From: an uncultured Lachnospiraceae bacterium | GTDB taxonomy: Bacteria; Bacillota; Clostridia; Lachnospirales; Lachnospiraceae | Reading direction: 5' to 3' | Length of the DNA: 64,000 nucleotides | Assembly (NCBI GenBank): GCA_947626365.1 | Contig: CANQRW010000006.1 | Span: 23,353-87,352, forward strand | Program-made: the position numbers and the translations under genes | Shown: positions 17,112 through 27,477 of the stretch, piece after piece | How the letters are laid out: every line of letters starts with the position of its first letter | Position numbering within the stretch: position 1 is the first letter of the stretch | Notes under the pieces: model-generated | Database searches by the model: none | What the model was told of the DNA's origin: nothing | What the model saw: the letters and a program-made list of their open reading frames with translations, nothing else

Positions 17112-20100
17112 ATGAAGAATTACCTTTCTCTGGGAATTGATATCGGTTCCACTACAGTGAAAGCCGTCATCACAGGCATGGATGAGGCGGGCGCCGATAC
17201 ATATGAGATGCTGTTTTCTGACTACGAGCGTCACTACGCCAACATTCAGGAGACTCTGGCAGGGCTTCTGAAAAAGGCGCGTCAAAAACTGGGCTCCGTC
17301 AGCCTGCACCCTATGATCACCGGTTCCGGTGGTCTGACTCTTTCCAGACATTTATCCATCCCGTTTGTCCAGGAGGTGGTGGCTGTGGCCGCCGCCCTTC
17401 AGAATTACGCCCCTCAGACGGATGTGGCCATCGAGCTGGGCGGCGAGGATGCCAAAATAATCTATTTTACCGGCGGTATCGACCAGCGGATGAACGGCAT
17501 CTGCGCCGGCGGTACCGGTTCCTTCATCGACCAGATGGCGTCTCTTCTCCAGACAGACGCGGCCGGTCTCAATGAGTTCGCTAAGGGTTATCAGATGATT
17601 TACCCCATCGCCGCCCGCTGCGGCGTATTTGCCAAATCCGACATTCAGCCTCTGATCAATGAGGGAGCTACCAGCGAGGACCTGTCCGCATCTATTTTCC
17701 AGGCGGTAGTCAACCAGACCATCAGCGGCCTGGCCTGCGGCAAGCCTATCCGGGGCAACGTGGCTTTCCTGGGCGGGCCCCTTCATTTCCTGTCAGAGCT
17801 TCGCCAGGCTTTTATCCGGACTCTTCACCTGACAGATGAGCAGGTCATTGCTCCGGACCACTCTCATCTGTTCGCTGCCCTGGGGGCGGCGATGAACAGC
17901 AGGGAAGAAATCGTCGTCTCCCTGGATGACATGATCGACCGGCTGGACAACGGCATCCGTATGGCCACGGAAATCAAGCGGATGGACCCTCTGTTCGCGA
18001 ATCAGGCGGAATATGACGAATTCCGGAAGCGCCACGGCCATAACAGCGTAAAGACCGCGCCTCTGGCCGAATACGAGGGCGACTGCTATCTGGGCATCGA
18101 CGCCGGTTCCACCACCACCAAGGTAGCTCTGGTGGGCAAAGACGGCTCCCTTCTCTACGATTTTTACAGCAACAATAACGGCAGTCCGCTGGCTACGGCC
18201 ATCCGCTCCATGCGGGAGATTCGGGCGCTGCTTCCAGAGAAGGCCAGGATTGCCTACTCCTGTTCCACCGGCTACGGCGAGGCTCTGCTTAAGTCCGCCC
18301 TGATGCTGGACGAGGGCGAGGTAGAAACCATCTCCCACTATTACGCCGCCAAATTTTTCGACCCTGAAGTGGACTGTATCCTGGATATCGGCGGCCAGGA
18401 TATGAAATGTATCAAGATCAAGGATAACAGTGTGGACAGCGTGCTTCTGAACGAGGCGTGCTCCTCCGGCTGCGGCTCTTTCATAGAAACCTTTGCCAAA
18501 TCCCTTAACTACAGCGTGGAAGATTTCGCGAAGGAAGCCCTGTTCGCCCAGAATCCCACGGACCTGGGCAGCCGCTGCACCGTCTTCATGAATTCCAATG
18601 TGAAGCAGGCCCAGAAGGAGGGCGCCAGCGTGGCGGATATCTCCGCCGGCCTGGCTTACTCTGTCATCAAGAACGCCCTCTACAAGGTGATCAAGCTCAC
18701 CAGTCCGTCGGACCTGGGTTCTCATGTAGTGGTTCAAGGCGGCACCTTCTACAACGACGCCGTTCTGCGGAGCTTTGAGAAAATCTCCGGCTGCGAGGCG
18801 GTCCGTCCGGACATCGCCGGGATCATGGGAGCTTTCGGGGCGGCCCTCATTGCCAGGGAACGCCATGAGGGGAAACAGACGACCCTGATGCCTCTGGATA
18901 AGATCATCAACCTGAAATACCAGACCTCCATGGCCCGCTGTAAGGGCTGTACCAACCGCTGCGTCCTGACCGTCAACCGGTTCGAGGGCGGCCGTCAGTT
19001 CATCAGCGGCAACCGCTGCGAACGGGGCCTGGGCAAGGAGAAGACCCGCAAAGAGATTCCCAACCTGTTTGACTATAAGTACCACCGAATGTTTGATTAC
19101 GAGTCTCTGACTGCCGACCAGGCGCCCAGAGGAATTATCGGCATCCCCAGGGTATTGAATTTTTATGAAAATTATCCCTTCTGGGCTACTTTTTTCAGGG
19201 AACTGGGCTTCCGCGTAGTGCTGTCGCCCCAGTCTACCCGCAGCATTTACGAGCTGGGCATCGAATCCATCCCCAGCGAGTCCGAGTGCTATCCGGCCAA
19301 GCTGGCCCACGGCCACATCTCCTGGCTGATCTCCCAGGGGATCAAGACCATTTTCTATCCCTGCATCCCCTACGAGCGGGATGAGCAGCCGGACGCCGGC
19401 AACCACTACAATTGTCCTATGGTCACCTCCTACGCGGAGAATATCAAAAACAACGTGGAGGAACTGAAGGAGAACCATATCCGGTTCCTGAATCCGTTCA
19501 TGGCCTTCACCAACGAGGAGATTCTGACGAAACAGCTGGTCGTAGAGTTTATGAAAGAATTCGGCGGCTCTGCCAATGCGGCATCCAGAGGCTCAGTCAC
19601 TCCTGATCCCGCCGGTGCGGCATCCAGGGACTCCGCTGCTTCCGGTTCCATCGGAGCAGCGTCTTCTGTAGAAGATGCTTTCCGTTCCGCCCAGCCGGTA
19701 TCTCCGCTGACGGAAAATGAGATTCGCTCCGCCGCCCACAAGGCGTGGGAGGAACTGGCCCAGTGCCGGCTGGATCTGCAGAAGAAAGGCGAGGAGACCA
19801 TCGCCTGGCTGAAGGAGCACAACCGCCACGGCATCGTCCTGGCAGGGCGCCCCTACCATGTAGACCCGGAGATTCATCACGGCATCCCCGATATGATCGC
19901 TTCCTATGGCATGGCGGTCCTGACGGAGGATTCCATCTCCCATCTGGGGAAAGTGGAGCGGCCTCTGATCGTCACCGACCAGTGGATGTACCATTCCAGG
20001 CTTTACGCTGCGGCTTCCTACGTGAAAAGCTGCGACTGCCTGGATCTGATCCAGCTGAATTCCTTCGGCTGCGGCCTGGACGCCGTGACTACCGATCAGG

Positions 20101-21503
20101 TTCACGATATTCTGGCCTCCGCCGGAAAGATTTATACTGTACTTAAAATCGATGAAGTGAACAACCTGGGAGCCGCCAGGATCCGTGTCCGCTCCCTGAT
20201 CGCCGCCCTTCGGGTGCGGGACAAAAACCACTATCAGCGGAAGGTGGTTTCCAGCGCCTACAACCGGGTGCTGTTCTCCAAGGAGATGAAGAGGGATTAT
20301 ACCATCCTGTGTCCCCAGATGTCGCCGATCCATTTCGACCTTCTGGAACCGGCGGTGCGCTCCTTCGGCTACCATGTGGAGGTTTTGCAAAACCACAACC
20401 GGTCCGCCGTAGACGTGGGACTGCAGTACGTCAACAATGATGCCTGCTACCCGTCTCTCATCGTCATCGGCCAGGTCATGGAAGCGCTCCTGTCCGGCAG
20501 ATACGATCTGGACCACACGGCCATCATTATGACCCAGACCGGCGGCGGCTGCCGCGCATCCAACTACATCGGCTTCATCCGCCGTGCCCTGGAGAAGGCC
20601 GGCATGTCCCAGATACCGGTCATTTCTCTGAATGCCAACGGCATGGAGACCAATCCGGGATTCCACTACACTCCCACTTTGATCATCAAGGCCATGCAGG
20701 CCCTGGTATACGGGGACGTGTTTATGCGGGTTCTGTACGGCACCCGCCCTTACGAGGCGGAGCCGGGAGCCGCCAACCGGCTTCATGAGAAATGGAAACA
20801 GAGATGTATCCAGGCTCTGACCAAGCGCTCTCCTTCCATGGTTGAATTTAATCGGATCGTCCGGGGAATCATCCGGGATTTTGACAATCTTCCCCGCCGG
20901 GACGTGAAGAAGCCCCGCGTGGGCATCGTGGGAGAGATCCTGGTGAAATTCTCGCCTCTTGCCAACAACCACATCGTGGATCTGCTGGAATCGGAGGGCG
21001 CCGAGGCGGTCATGCCGGATCTGATGGATTTCCTGCTGTATTGCTTCTACAACAGCAATTTCAAGGCCGAGAACCTGGGGGGCAAATCCTCCTCCGCCCG
21101 GCTGTGCAATATGGCGATTTCCATACTGGAATATCTGCGGAAGACTGCGAGAAAAGAATTCGAGAAGAGCGTTCACTTCGCTCCCCAGGCAAAGATCGAC
21201 AATCTGGCCCACATGGCCGAGGACTTCGTCTCCCTGGGCAACCAGACCGGCGAAGGGTGGTTCCTCACCGGTGAGATGCTGGAATTGATCCACAACGGCG
21301 TCAACAACATTGTCTGCACCCAGCCTTTCGGCTGCCTGCCCAACCACATCGTAGGCAAGGGCGTCATCAAGGAACTGCGGAAAGCCTACCCTCAGTCCAA
21401 TATCATCGCCGTGGACTACGACCCCGGTGCCAGCGAGGTGAACCAGCTGAACCGCATCAAGCTGATGCTGGCGACCGCACAGAAAAACATGATTTCAAAT
21501 TAG
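17112..21503 (+). CDS. 2-hydroxyacyl-CoA dehydratase activase-like protein (double BadF domains plus DUF2229)
   Basis: A 1463-residue protein. Two ASKHA ATPase domains of the BadF/BadG/HgdC type stand in tandem, at about 1-290 ([28 protein letters not shown]) and 326-590 ([28 protein letters not shown]). A cysteine-rich DUF2229 region begins near residue 607 ([10 protein letters not shown]). The C-terminal 600 residues resemble the CoA-dehydratase subunit-like half found in long members. Known shorter relatives couple ATP hydrolysis to electron transfer into a radical dehydratase; the role of these long fused forms is not settled. A Ser/Ala-rich insert (about 817-870) breaks the DUF2229 region. 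The AAGGAGG lies about 17 nt before the ATG, farther than usual, so the start is not certain. Confidence 0.85.
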   Translation: MKNYLSLGIDIGSTTVKAVITGMDEAGADTYEMLFSDYERHYANIQETLAGLLKKARQKLGSVSLHPMITGSGGLTLSRHLSIPFVQEVVAVAAALQNYAPQTDVAIELGGEDAKIIYFTGGIDQRMNGICAGGTGSFIDQMASLLQTDAAGLNEFAKGYQMIYPIAARCGVFAKSDIQPLINEGATSEDLSASIFQAVVNQTISGLACGKPIRGNVAFLGGPLHFLSELRQAFIRTLHLTDEQVIAPDHSHLFAALGAAMNSREEIVVSLDDMIDRLDNGIRMATEIKRMDPLFANQAEYDEFRKRHGHNSVKTAPLAEYEGDCYLGIDAGSTTTKVALVGKDGSLLYDFYSNNNGSPLATAIRSMREIRALLPEKARIAYSCSTGYGEALLKSALMLDEGEVETISHYYAAKFFDPEVDCILDIGGQDMKCIKIKDNSVDSVLLNEACSSGCGSFIETFAKSLNYSVEDFAKEALFAQNPTDLGSRCTVFMNSNVKQAQKEGASVADISAGLAYSVIKNALYKVIKLTSPSDLGSHVVVQGGTFYNDAVLRSFEKISGCEAVRPDIAGIMGAFGAALIARERHEGKQTTLMPLDKIINLKYQTSMARCKGCTNRCVLTVNRFEGGRQFISGNRCERGLGKEKTRKEIPNLFDYKYHRMFDYESLTADQAPRGIIGIPRVLNFYENYPFWATFFRELGFRVVLSPQSTRSIYELGIESIPSESECYPAKLAHGHISWLISQGIKTIFYPCIPYERDEQPDAGNHYNCPMVTSYAENIKNNVEELKENHIRFLNPFMAFTNEEILTKQLVVEFMKEFGGSANAASRGSVTPDPAGAASRDSAASGSIGAASSVEDAFRSAQPVSPLTENEIRSAAHKAWEELAQCRLDLQKKGEETIAWLKEHNRHGIVLAGRPYHVDPEIHHGIPDMIASYGMAVLTEDSISHLGKVERPLIVTDQWMYHSRLYAAASYVKSCDCLDLIQLNSFGCGLDAVTTDQVHDILASAGKIYTVLKIDEVNNLGAARIRVRSLIAALRVRDKNHYQRKVVSSAYNRVLFSKEMKRDYTILCPQMSPIHFDLLEPAVRSFGYHVEVLQNHNRSAVDVGLQYVNNDACYPSLIVIGQVMEALLSGRYDLDHTAIIMTQTGGGCRASNYIGFIRRALEKAGMSQIPVISLNANGMETNPGFHYTPTLIIKAMQALVYGDVFMRVLYGTRPYEAEPGAANRLHEKWKQRCIQALTKRSPSMVEFNRIVRGIIRDFDNLPRRDVKKPRVGIVGEILVKFSPLANNHIVDLLESEGAEAVMPDLMDFLLYCFYNSNFKAENLGGKSSSARLCNMAISILEYLRKTARKEFEKSVHFAPQAKIDNLAHMAEDFVSLGNQTGEGWFLTGEMLELIHNGVNNIVCTQPFGCLPNHIVGKGVIKELRKAYPQSNIIAVDYDPGASEVNQLNRIKLMLATAQKNMISN

Positions 21504-21514
21504 CCATGAAACAT

Positions 21515-21563
21515 GAGCCGGATTAAGGTTACAAACCTGCTTTTTGTAACCATAGTCCGGCTC
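21515..21563 (+). terminator. intrinsic terminator of the dehydratase activase gene
   Basis: A long stem: GAGCCGGA and GGTTACAAA on the left pair with TTTGTAACC and TCCGGCTC on the right, with small mismatches between the blocks. It ends in CTCTTAAAAT, so the T-tract is short. Confidence 0.7.
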
Positions 21564-21598
21564 TTAAAATGTATGACATATCTTTTTTACAGGGCGAA

Positions 21599-22258
21599 TT
21601 ACAAATACTCTAAGGATGTCTTAATATACTCTCCCAACGTCCCAGGCAATTGATGCCTTCTTATCACATCCGTACAATACCTCTTATATATCGCTTTCAA
21701 TCCCTTGCTCTTGGTATTATCATTTCTTTTTGCATAATACACATACGCTGACAAAAGTACAATATCAAATGTTATAATATCAACTTCTTTTAAATCCTCC
21801 AATTCCGCAGCGATAAGATCAACCATAATTTCCTTCGAGCAGAAATAATTCATATTATGGTAGGCGGCATAAGCCAGGCTATAGACCTCTCCACGATCTT
21901 TTGAACTGCCGCGGACATAATTTACAAGCTCATGGTCTGCAATATGATTGAATATCGTTGTATACAGCGGGTCTTTTCCGTATAAGCCATTCTCAGTCAC
22001 AATTTTAACATTCTTCCCGACGTATGTATCGACAAATATTCTTGCTTCCTCATCTAATTCTTTATAGACCTCTTCATGAATATAAATATCTGTAAAACTT
22101 TTAAATAGTGGTTCGAGAAAAAGCTCTCTCATGCTTTTAAAAGAATATGCTGAATCTGATCCCCTCCTTTCAATGCCAACCATCAAAATATTCGCATCCA
22201 TCAAAATCGGTTTCTTCTGTAAATCATGCAGAGCAATCTTCTTCAGCGGCGTAATCAT
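21599..22258 (-). CDS. PIN-like domain protein, probable toxin of XRE/ImmA/PIN module
   Basis: The ATG at 22258 is used since GGAGG is 9 nt before it; a TTG six bases earlier has poor spacing. About 219 residues. The beginning KKPILMDANILMVG has the first conserved aspartate of PIN-type nucleases (Asp21), and later Asp/Glu residues (EIMVDLIAAELEDLKEVD, ITFDIVLLS) could complete the acidic site, but I could not align it fully. It follows the ImmA gene immediately (stop of one next to start of the other). The base composition is AT-rich, unlike neighbours, which suggests transfer. Inference: an RNA-cleaving effector held in check by the two upstream products. Confidence 0.65.
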   Translation of the reverse strand: MITPLKKIALHDLQKKPILMDANILMVGIERRGSDSAYSFKSMRELFLEPLFKSFTDIYIHEEVYKELDEEARIFVDTYVGKNVKIVTENGLYGKDPLYTTIFNHIADHELVNYVRGSSKDRGEVYSLAYAAYHNMNYFCSKEIMVDLIAAELEDLKEVDIITFDIVLLSAYVYYAKRNDNTKSKGLKAIYKRYCTDVIRRHQLPGTLGEYIKTSLEYL

Positions 22259-22264
22259 CGGCAA

Positions 22265-23200
22265 TTACCTCCGCGTTTTATTTATATATGAAAAAAGCTC
22301 CTCATCATCAACATCATCTTCTTTCTTCTCTTCCCCATTCAGAAAATTATAAATGATATCCATATTCAAGTTCAGTTTTTCCGCATCTGAAATGATATCC
22401 TCCCGTGTCGCGTTTCCTGCCCTGTATGCTTTTTCCATGTTCTGATAAATCGGATTAAAGGTTATGATGTAATTGTTTTCCCGGCTGTAAAGCTCACCTA
22501 CGTTTTTCTTAAAATCCCCGGCATTTTTCAATACCATTTTTATAAAATCATAATTCTCGATATATTTGCCGACATTATCAATATATCCTTCTTCATATAG
22601 TCTGTATATAACCGCTTTCAGCGGCATTTGGTACCTTATGGTCAGAAAAATACTGATTACCGCATAATCGCGAAATACCATATCCTTGCCTGAACTGATA
22701 CTCATTATCTTCAAATAATCTTTGACTTCTCTGGTCAACGCCTCCTCGGGAAGAAGCAGTTCAGCAGCAAAACGGCTGGCCCGCATTTCATTAATATCTT
22801 TCAATGAGCTGAAATCACAGACGTACGGATTGGATTTGAAAATCTGATAGTCTTTTTCATAATGATAAAATTCATGGGCCGCAGTAAAAATCTGATTAAC
22901 CAAGGGTTTATTCGCATTAAGAATAATATAAGCCCTTTCTTCTCCCGTTGTAGGTATATATAACATCCCGTCGATTTTCTCGGAATCAAAGGAAATCAAC
23001 TCAAAACTTATATTACTGTTCTGCTTAAGTATCCAATCAAATATTCCCGTTCCAATCGGGGCAAGTGCATAATCTACCCTTTTCTCCCGCGCCATCTTTT
23101 TGATGCCGTCAATTTCGGCCGCTGTAAGAGAGGATGTATTGAAATCATATTTATTCTGATAATATTTATCAAAAGCCTCTTTATAATCAATGGATGACAT
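22265..23200 (-). CDS. ImmA/IrrE-family metallopeptidase
   Basis: Start at 23200 (ATG after AAAGGAG), overlapping the end of the XRE gene by 14 nt. About 311 residues. The zinc motif is FTAAHEFYHYEKDY (HEFYH, His109-Glu110-His113), followed at about residues 138-152 by EMRASRFAAELLLPEE, which supplies the downstream glutamate typical of ImmA/IrrE (COG2856) proteases. The C-terminal half is helical and of unknown function. In ICEBs1 the ImmA protease cleaves the ImmR repressor; here the adjacent XRE protein is the natural candidate substrate. AT-rich like its partners. Confidence 0.85.
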   Translation of the reverse strand: MSSIDYKEAFDKYYQNKYDFNTSSLTAAEIDGIKKMAREKRVDYALAPIGTGIFDWILKQNSNISFELISFDSEKIDGMLYIPTTGEERAYIILNANKPLVNQIFTAAHEFYHYEKDYQIFKSNPYVCDFSSLKDINEMRASRFAAELLLPEEALTREVKDYLKIMSISSGKDMVFRDYAVISIFLTIRYQMPLKAVIYRLYEEGYIDNVGKYIENYDFIKMVLKNAGDFKKNVGELYSRENNYIITFNPIYQNMEKAYRAGNATREDIISDAEKLNLNMDIIYNFLNGEEKKEDDVDDEELFSYINKTRR

Positions 23201-23531
23201 TCTTACTCCTTTTTGCCAGTAATTCATATTTTTCTTTAATGCAGATACGTTCCATCATTTCAGCAACCTTGTCTTTGTCTGCTTCATCAAGACTTCCCAT
23301 AAGATAAACCAGGGAATCCCTGGTTGACTCAATAAAATATTCATCTGTCGCTTTCCCTGACAGATTGCATATTTTACTTAATATCTCTATCGTCGGTATC
23401 TGCTTTCCGTGTTCCAACAATGACAACGTCGATCTGTTAAGTCCTATTTTTTCTGCAAAAGCCTGCTGCGACTCTTTGCCTCTTAAGGAAATAAGATCCT
23501 GACAAAATTTCTCATTATTGAATTCCTTCAT
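23187..23531 (-). CDS. XRE-family HTH regulator of ImmA/PIN module
   Basis: 114 residues. The helix-turn-helix is at about 10-65: LRGKESQQAFAEKIGLNRST then LSLLEHGKQIPTIEILSKIC, a clear Cro/cI-type fold. The C-terminal part (DSLVYLMGSLDEADKDKVAE) is short and helical. AGGAGG is close to the ATG. It is first in a three-gene overlapping operon with an ImmA protease and a PIN-like protein, so an antitoxin or autorepressor role is likely. The promoter region contains inverted repeats that could be its operators. Confidence 0.85.
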   Translation of the reverse strand: MKEFNNEKFCQDLISLRGKESQQAFAEKIGLNRSTLSLLEHGKQIPTIEILSKICNLSGKATDEYFIESTRDSLVYLMGSLDEADKDKVAEMMERICIKEKYELLAKRSKNVIH

Positions 23532-23568
23532 ATTCTCCTCCTGACTAATACACCAACGGTTGTCAATA

Positions 23569-23597
23569 ATCTTAACAAAAAATTGAATTTAAGTCAA
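23569..23597 (-). promoter_or_regulatory. promoter and possible operators of the XRE/ImmA/PIN operon
   Basis: On the minus strand TTGACT (23592-23597), 17-bp spacer and TAAGAT (23569-23574). The spacer region includes TTGACTTAAATTCAA, an imperfect inverted repeat, and ATTATTGACAA lies just after the -10. These are plausible binding sites for the XRE protein. Confidence 0.5.
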
Positions 23598-23650
23598 TAT
23601 ATTGTTGCTATTTTTAACTATCCTATTATTATATTCAAGTATTTTTCTTA

Positions 23651-23708
23651 CATACTGACGTAATACCAGCAAAGCGTCACTGGCGCTTTGTTTGCATACT
23701 GACATGAT
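23651..23708 (-). repeat. dispersed hairpin repeat, copy A
   Basis: On the minus strand: GTCAGTATGCAAA, then stem CAAAGCG, loop CCAGTGA, stem CGCTTTG, then a second TTACGTCAGTATG. It lies about 70-120 nt downstream of the glyA stop, in its coding orientation. Related copies are at 39732, 46973 and 58729. Confidence 0.7.
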
Positions 23709-23774
23709 ATCAAAGGGGATGCCACAGGATAATCTACTGTGTACATCCCCTTCATTTTTTACTTCATAAGTTCA

Positions 23775-25022
23775 TTATTCATAAATCGGATACTTCTCGC
23801 AGATCTTGGTCACTTCCGCCCGGATATAATCCGCCTTGTTCTCAAAATCCGTGGCGGTCAGCCAGATGCACTCGGCCACCTTGGCCATATCCTCTTCCTT
23901 CAGTCCTCTGGAGGTGACTGCCGGAGTGCCGATACGGACGCCGGAGGTGACGAACGGGCTTCTGGGGTCGCCGGGAACCGCGTTCTTGTTCAAGGTAATA
24001 TACACCTGGTCGCAGCGGTTCTGCAGCTCCTTGCCGGAGATATCCATGCCCCGCAGGTCCACCAGCATCAGGTGGTTGTCGGTGCCGCCGGTAAGGATCT
24101 TAAAGCCCTGCTTCTGAAGCTCTGCCGCCAGCGCCTTGGCGTTCTTCACGATCTGCTCCTGATAGGTCTTAAATTCCGGCTTCAGGGCTTCGCCGAAACA
24201 CACTGCCTTGGCCGCGATCACATGCTCCAGGGGACCGCCCTGGCTCCCGGGGAAGATCGCCTTGTTGAAGTTGAACTTCTCCGCCGCTTCTTTATTGGCC
24301 AGGATCATGCCGCCTCTGGGACCCCGCAGCGTCTTGTGGGTCGTAGTTGTGACCACGTCCGCGTAAGGGATGGGGCTGGGATGGACGCCTGCCGCCACCA
24401 GGCCGGCGATGTGGGCCATGTCCACCATCAGATAAGCGCCCACCTTATCGGCCACTTCCCGGAATCTCTTAAAATCAATGGTGCGTCCGTAGGCGCTGGC
24501 GCCGGCGATGATCATCTTCGGATGACACTCCAGAGCGATCCGCTCCATCTCGTCGTAATCCAGGAAACCATTTTCATCTACGCCATAAGGAACCATGTGG
24601 AAATACATGCCGGAGAAATTCACAGGGCTTCCGTGGGACAGATGGCCGCCCTGATCCAGATTCATGCCCATAAAAGTGTCCCCCGGCTTTAACATAGCCA
24701 GGAACACTGCCATGTTGGCCTGAGCGCCGGAGTGGGGCTGCACATTGGCGTAATCGCAGCCAAACAGCTTTTTGGCCCGCTCGATTGCCAGCGTCTCCAC
24801 CACATCGATGTACTCGCAGCCGCCGTAGTAACGCTTGCCGGAGTATCCCTCCGCGTATTTATTGGTCAAAACCGTGCCCATGGCCGCCATCACAGCCTCA
24901 GATACGATATTCTCCGACGCGATCAGCTCCAGATTCCGCCGCTGGCGGGCCGCTTCCTGCTTAATGGCGGCTCCCACCTCCGGATCCCACTGCTCGATAA
25001 AATCCATAACCTGATTTACCAT
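23775..25022 (-). CDS. glyA: serine hydroxymethyltransferase
   Basis: About 415 residues, normal for the family. It interconverts serine and glycine with transfer of a one-carbon unit to tetrahydrofolate, in the cytosol. The PLP lysine is in [14 protein letters not shown] (near residue 227). Other signatures are [33 protein letters not shown] and [11 protein letters not shown]. The start is set at ATG 25022, 6 nt after GGAG; two codons earlier another ATG is too close to that site. It follows recJ by about 100 nt and may be transcribed alone or from the upstream operon. Confidence 0.97.
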   Translation of the reverse strand: MVNQVMDFIEQWDPEVGAAIKQEAARQRRNLELIASENIVSEAVMAAMGTVLTNKYAEGYSGKRYYGGCEYIDVVETLAIERAKKLFGCDYANVQPHSGAQANMAVFLAMLKPGDTFMGMNLDQGGHLSHGSPVNFSGMYFHMVPYGVDENGFLDYDEMERIALECHPKMIIAGASAYGRTIDFKRFREVADKVGAYLMVDMAHIAGLVAAGVHPSPIPYADVVTTTTHKTLRGPRGGMILANKEAAEKFNFNKAIFPGSQGGPLEHVIAAKAVCFGEALKPEFKTYQEQIVKNAKALAAELQKQGFKILTGGTDNHLMLVDLRGMDISGKELQNRCDQVYITLNKNAVPGDPRSPFVTSGVRIGTPAVTSRGLKEEDMAKVAECIWLTATDFENKADYIRAEVTKICEKYPIYE

Positions 25023-25126
25023 AATCATCTCCTGCCTTTCTCAGTTTTTCTGCCATCGGTTTGCTTTTCTGATTATATCCAATACCCGGATAAAATTCAA
25101 GGTCAATCATCCGATTCACCCAATCT

Positions 25127-26839
25127 TCATCCGAATTTCCATTCTTTTACCACCGCCTGTATGGTCCGGGTCCCGTTGTATTCATTAATAGTGGGATAAT
25201 AGATAGCGTCCATCACGGTCCTTCCGGCCATCTCCTCCATAAAACTGTCCCCACCGGTGAAAACCATGGCATCCACCGGCGTTCCGGCCGGCGTAACGAG
25301 AGAAAGCTTCACAGCGTTCCGATTCCTTCCCACCACCCGGGCGCTTCGGACACGCAGCCCCTTCTGGGCAAACTGCGGCTTCTCATTGCCGTTTCCAAAG
25401 GGTTCCAGAAGTTCCAGTTCCCGGATAAATCCTTCCGTCACGTAATCCATAGGCATGGGCACATCGATCCATATCTTCGGGATGAAATCTTCCTCCGTCA
25501 GACGCGCCCGCTCGTTCAGCTGCCGGCGCAGCCGCTCCACATCCTCTTCGGCCGCCATAGACAGGCCAGCCGCCATAGGGTGTCCTCCAAATCTGGTGAA
25601 CAGTTCCTTCACCTCGCAGAGGGCCTCAAACATATGGTAGCTCTCGATGGACCGGCCGGAACCTTTCACGCCGTCCTCGGATTTCGTAATGACAAACGAC
25701 GGTTTATTGTACCGTTCTCGGAGGCGGCCGGCGATAATGCCGGCCAGGGATTCATGACAATCCGGAAGATAGACCACCAGCACCTTATCCTTCTGATAAT
25801 AGTTCTCTACCTGTTCGGAAGCCTGCTTAAGACCCTGCTCCGTCATATCCTTCCGCTGGTCGTTCAGAGATTTCAGTTCCTGGGCCAGTTCGTCTGCCTC
25901 CGCCTCATCGCGGCTGAGAAGCAGCCGCAGCGCCAGCTTCGCCGTCTGCAGGCGGCCGCCGGCGTTGAGACACGGGCCGATGACAAATCCGATATGATAA
26001 GCGCTCAGACGATGAAGATCCAGATTATTCTTCTCCGCCAGCTTTCTCAGGCCCACGCACTTCGTATACGGGATCCGCTTTAGGCCCTCTCGCACAATAA
26101 TCCGGTTCTCATCCTGAAGGCGCATCACATCTCCGACCGTGGCAATGGCCGCAAACTCCAGCATTTCTTCCCATTCCTTCATGGAAATCCCGGCACGCTC
26201 ATACAGAATCCGTATCAGCTTGTAAGCCACCACCGCTCCGCAGATCTCCTTCCACGGATACGGACAGTCCGACTGCTTCGGATTCACGATGGCATCCGCC
26301 CATGGAAGGATATCGCGGCCGGCTTCATCCCTGGCAATATCGTGGTGATCGGTGATAACCACCGTAAGTCCCAGTTCTTTGGCCCGTTCCATCTGCTCAA
26401 TGGCAGAGATGCCGTTATCGCAGGTGAGGATCGTGTCGATTCCATCCGATGCCGCCGCTTCAACAATATGCATGTTGATCCCGTAACCGTCTTTTATCCG
26501 GTCCGGAATCTCATAGTCCACCCGGGCGCCCAGACGCCTCAGGGCCGTATAGAGAAGATAGGTGGAGCAGACGCCGTCGATATCGTAGTCGCCCACGATC
26601 CGTATCTTTTTCTGTCCGGCAATCTTCTTCTCCAGAATCTCCGCAGCACGATCCGCGCCCTTCAAAAGATGGGGAGAATACAGATCCCTCAGGCTGCCGT
26701 GAAGATATTTCTCCACAGCCTCCTCCCCGCACACATCCCGGTTGCGGATAATTCTGGCGGTCACCGGAGTGATTCCAAACCGGACCGCCAGACCGTTAAA
26801 ATCTGCTTTTTTGCCGTATACCATCCATTTCGCCGTCAT
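25127..26839 (-). CDS. recJ: single-stranded-DNA-specific exonuclease RecJ
   Basis: About 570 residues. DHH-family phosphoesterase motifs: VGDYDIDGVCSTYLL (motif I aspartates), LTCDNGIS and VVITDHHDI (motif III), then a DHHA1 part with GRLRERYNKPSFVI and GGHPMAAGLSM, and the C-terminal RecJ OB domain. The enzyme degrades single-stranded DNA 5' to 3' in recombination and mismatch repair. The ATG at 26839 follows GGAG by 5 nt, which removes overlap with the preceding gene (stop at 26860). It lies in a row with a YgjP-like gene and a serine hydrolase gene. Confidence 0.95.
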   Translation of the reverse strand: MTAKWMVYGKKADFNGLAVRFGITPVTARIIRNRDVCGEEAVEKYLHGSLRDLYSPHLLKGADRAAEILEKKIAGQKKIRIVGDYDIDGVCSTYLLYTALRRLGARVDYEIPDRIKDGYGINMHIVEAAASDGIDTILTCDNGISAIEQMERAKELGLTVVITDHHDIARDEAGRDILPWADAIVNPKQSDCPYPWKEICGAVVAYKLIRILYERAGISMKEWEEMLEFAAIATVGDVMRLQDENRIIVREGLKRIPYTKCVGLRKLAEKNNLDLHRLSAYHIGFVIGPCLNAGGRLQTAKLALRLLLSRDEAEADELAQELKSLNDQRKDMTEQGLKQASEQVENYYQKDKVLVVYLPDCHESLAGIIAGRLRERYNKPSFVITKSEDGVKGSGRSIESYHMFEALCEVKELFTRFGGHPMAAGLSMAAEEDVERLRRQLNERARLTEEDFIPKIWIDVPMPMDYVTEGFIRELELLEPFGNGNEKPQFAQKGLRVRSARVVGRNRNAVKLSLVTPAGTPVDAMVFTGGDSFMEEMAGRTVMDAIYYPTINEYNGTRTIQAVVKEWKFG

Positions 26840-26859
26840 ATCGTCTCCTGTATCTTTCC

Positions 26860-27477
26860 CTATTCCCAATCCTCCGGCGCTGTCTGAATATCCGTCAGGC
26901 TGACATACTCTTTCAGCTGCCTTTTGCGTTCCGCATAGTCAGGAATGTACTGGCCTACGATCTTCCAGAATCTGGGAGAATGGTTCATCTCCCGGCGATG
27001 GGCCAGCTCATGGACCACCACATAATCCTGCAGAGTTTCCGGTACCAGGACCAGAACCCAGTTAAAATTCAGATTCCCCTTGGAACTGCAGCTTCCCCAC
27101 CGGGTAGCCTGCTGGCGGATCGCGATGCGCCCGTAGGTGATCCCCATCCGCTCCGCCCAGAACTGCACCTTCCCTGTCAGGATTTTCCGGGCCTTCTCCC
27201 GGTACTGACGGATCTCCGCCTCCGTAAACATGGGGCGGTCCTCCATCTGTTCCCTGGCTTCCTCCACACACTGCAGGATCCAGTCCAGATGCTCCTCCAC
27301 AAAGGAACTGATCCGGGCATCCGCCATTCGGGATGGGCACCTGACAACGACGCTTCCGTCACGCTTTACCTGCAGGGACATGGTCTTCCTCACGGACCGG
27401 ACGACGGTATATTCCAGGCCGTCTCCCGGCCTGCCCGCCGCTTTCAGCCGGTAAAGATACTCTCCTGTTCTTCCCAT
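26860..27477 (-). CDS. YgjP-like (DUF45/M48-type) metallopeptidase domain protein
   Basis: About 205 residues. The signature ATRWGSCSSKGNLNFNW is followed by the zinc site VVHELAHRREMNHSPRFW (His156, Glu157, His160), the hallmark of the DUF45/YgjP family. The ATG at 27477 overlaps the stop of the upstream gene (TGATG), so translation is probably coupled; a GTG one codon earlier is an alternative. No signal peptide, so cytosolic. The substrate of this family is largely unknown. Confidence 0.88.
   Translation of the reverse strand: MGRTGEYLYRLKAAGRPGDGLEYTVVRSVRKTMSLQVKRDGSVVVRCPSRMADARISSFVEEHLDWILQCVEEAREQMEDRPMFTEAEIRQYREKARKILTGKVQFWAERMGITYGRIAIRQQATRWGSCSSKGNLNFNWVLVLVPETLQDYVVVHELAHRREMNHSPRFWKIVGQYIPDYAERKRQLKEYVSLTDIQTAPEDWE

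Noticed and set aside
17793..21347. Long minus-strand open frames (561 and 584 codons) under the activase gene
   Set aside because: They are antisense to a clearly conserved protein and have no family motifs; GC-rich codon bias keeps the opposite frame open.
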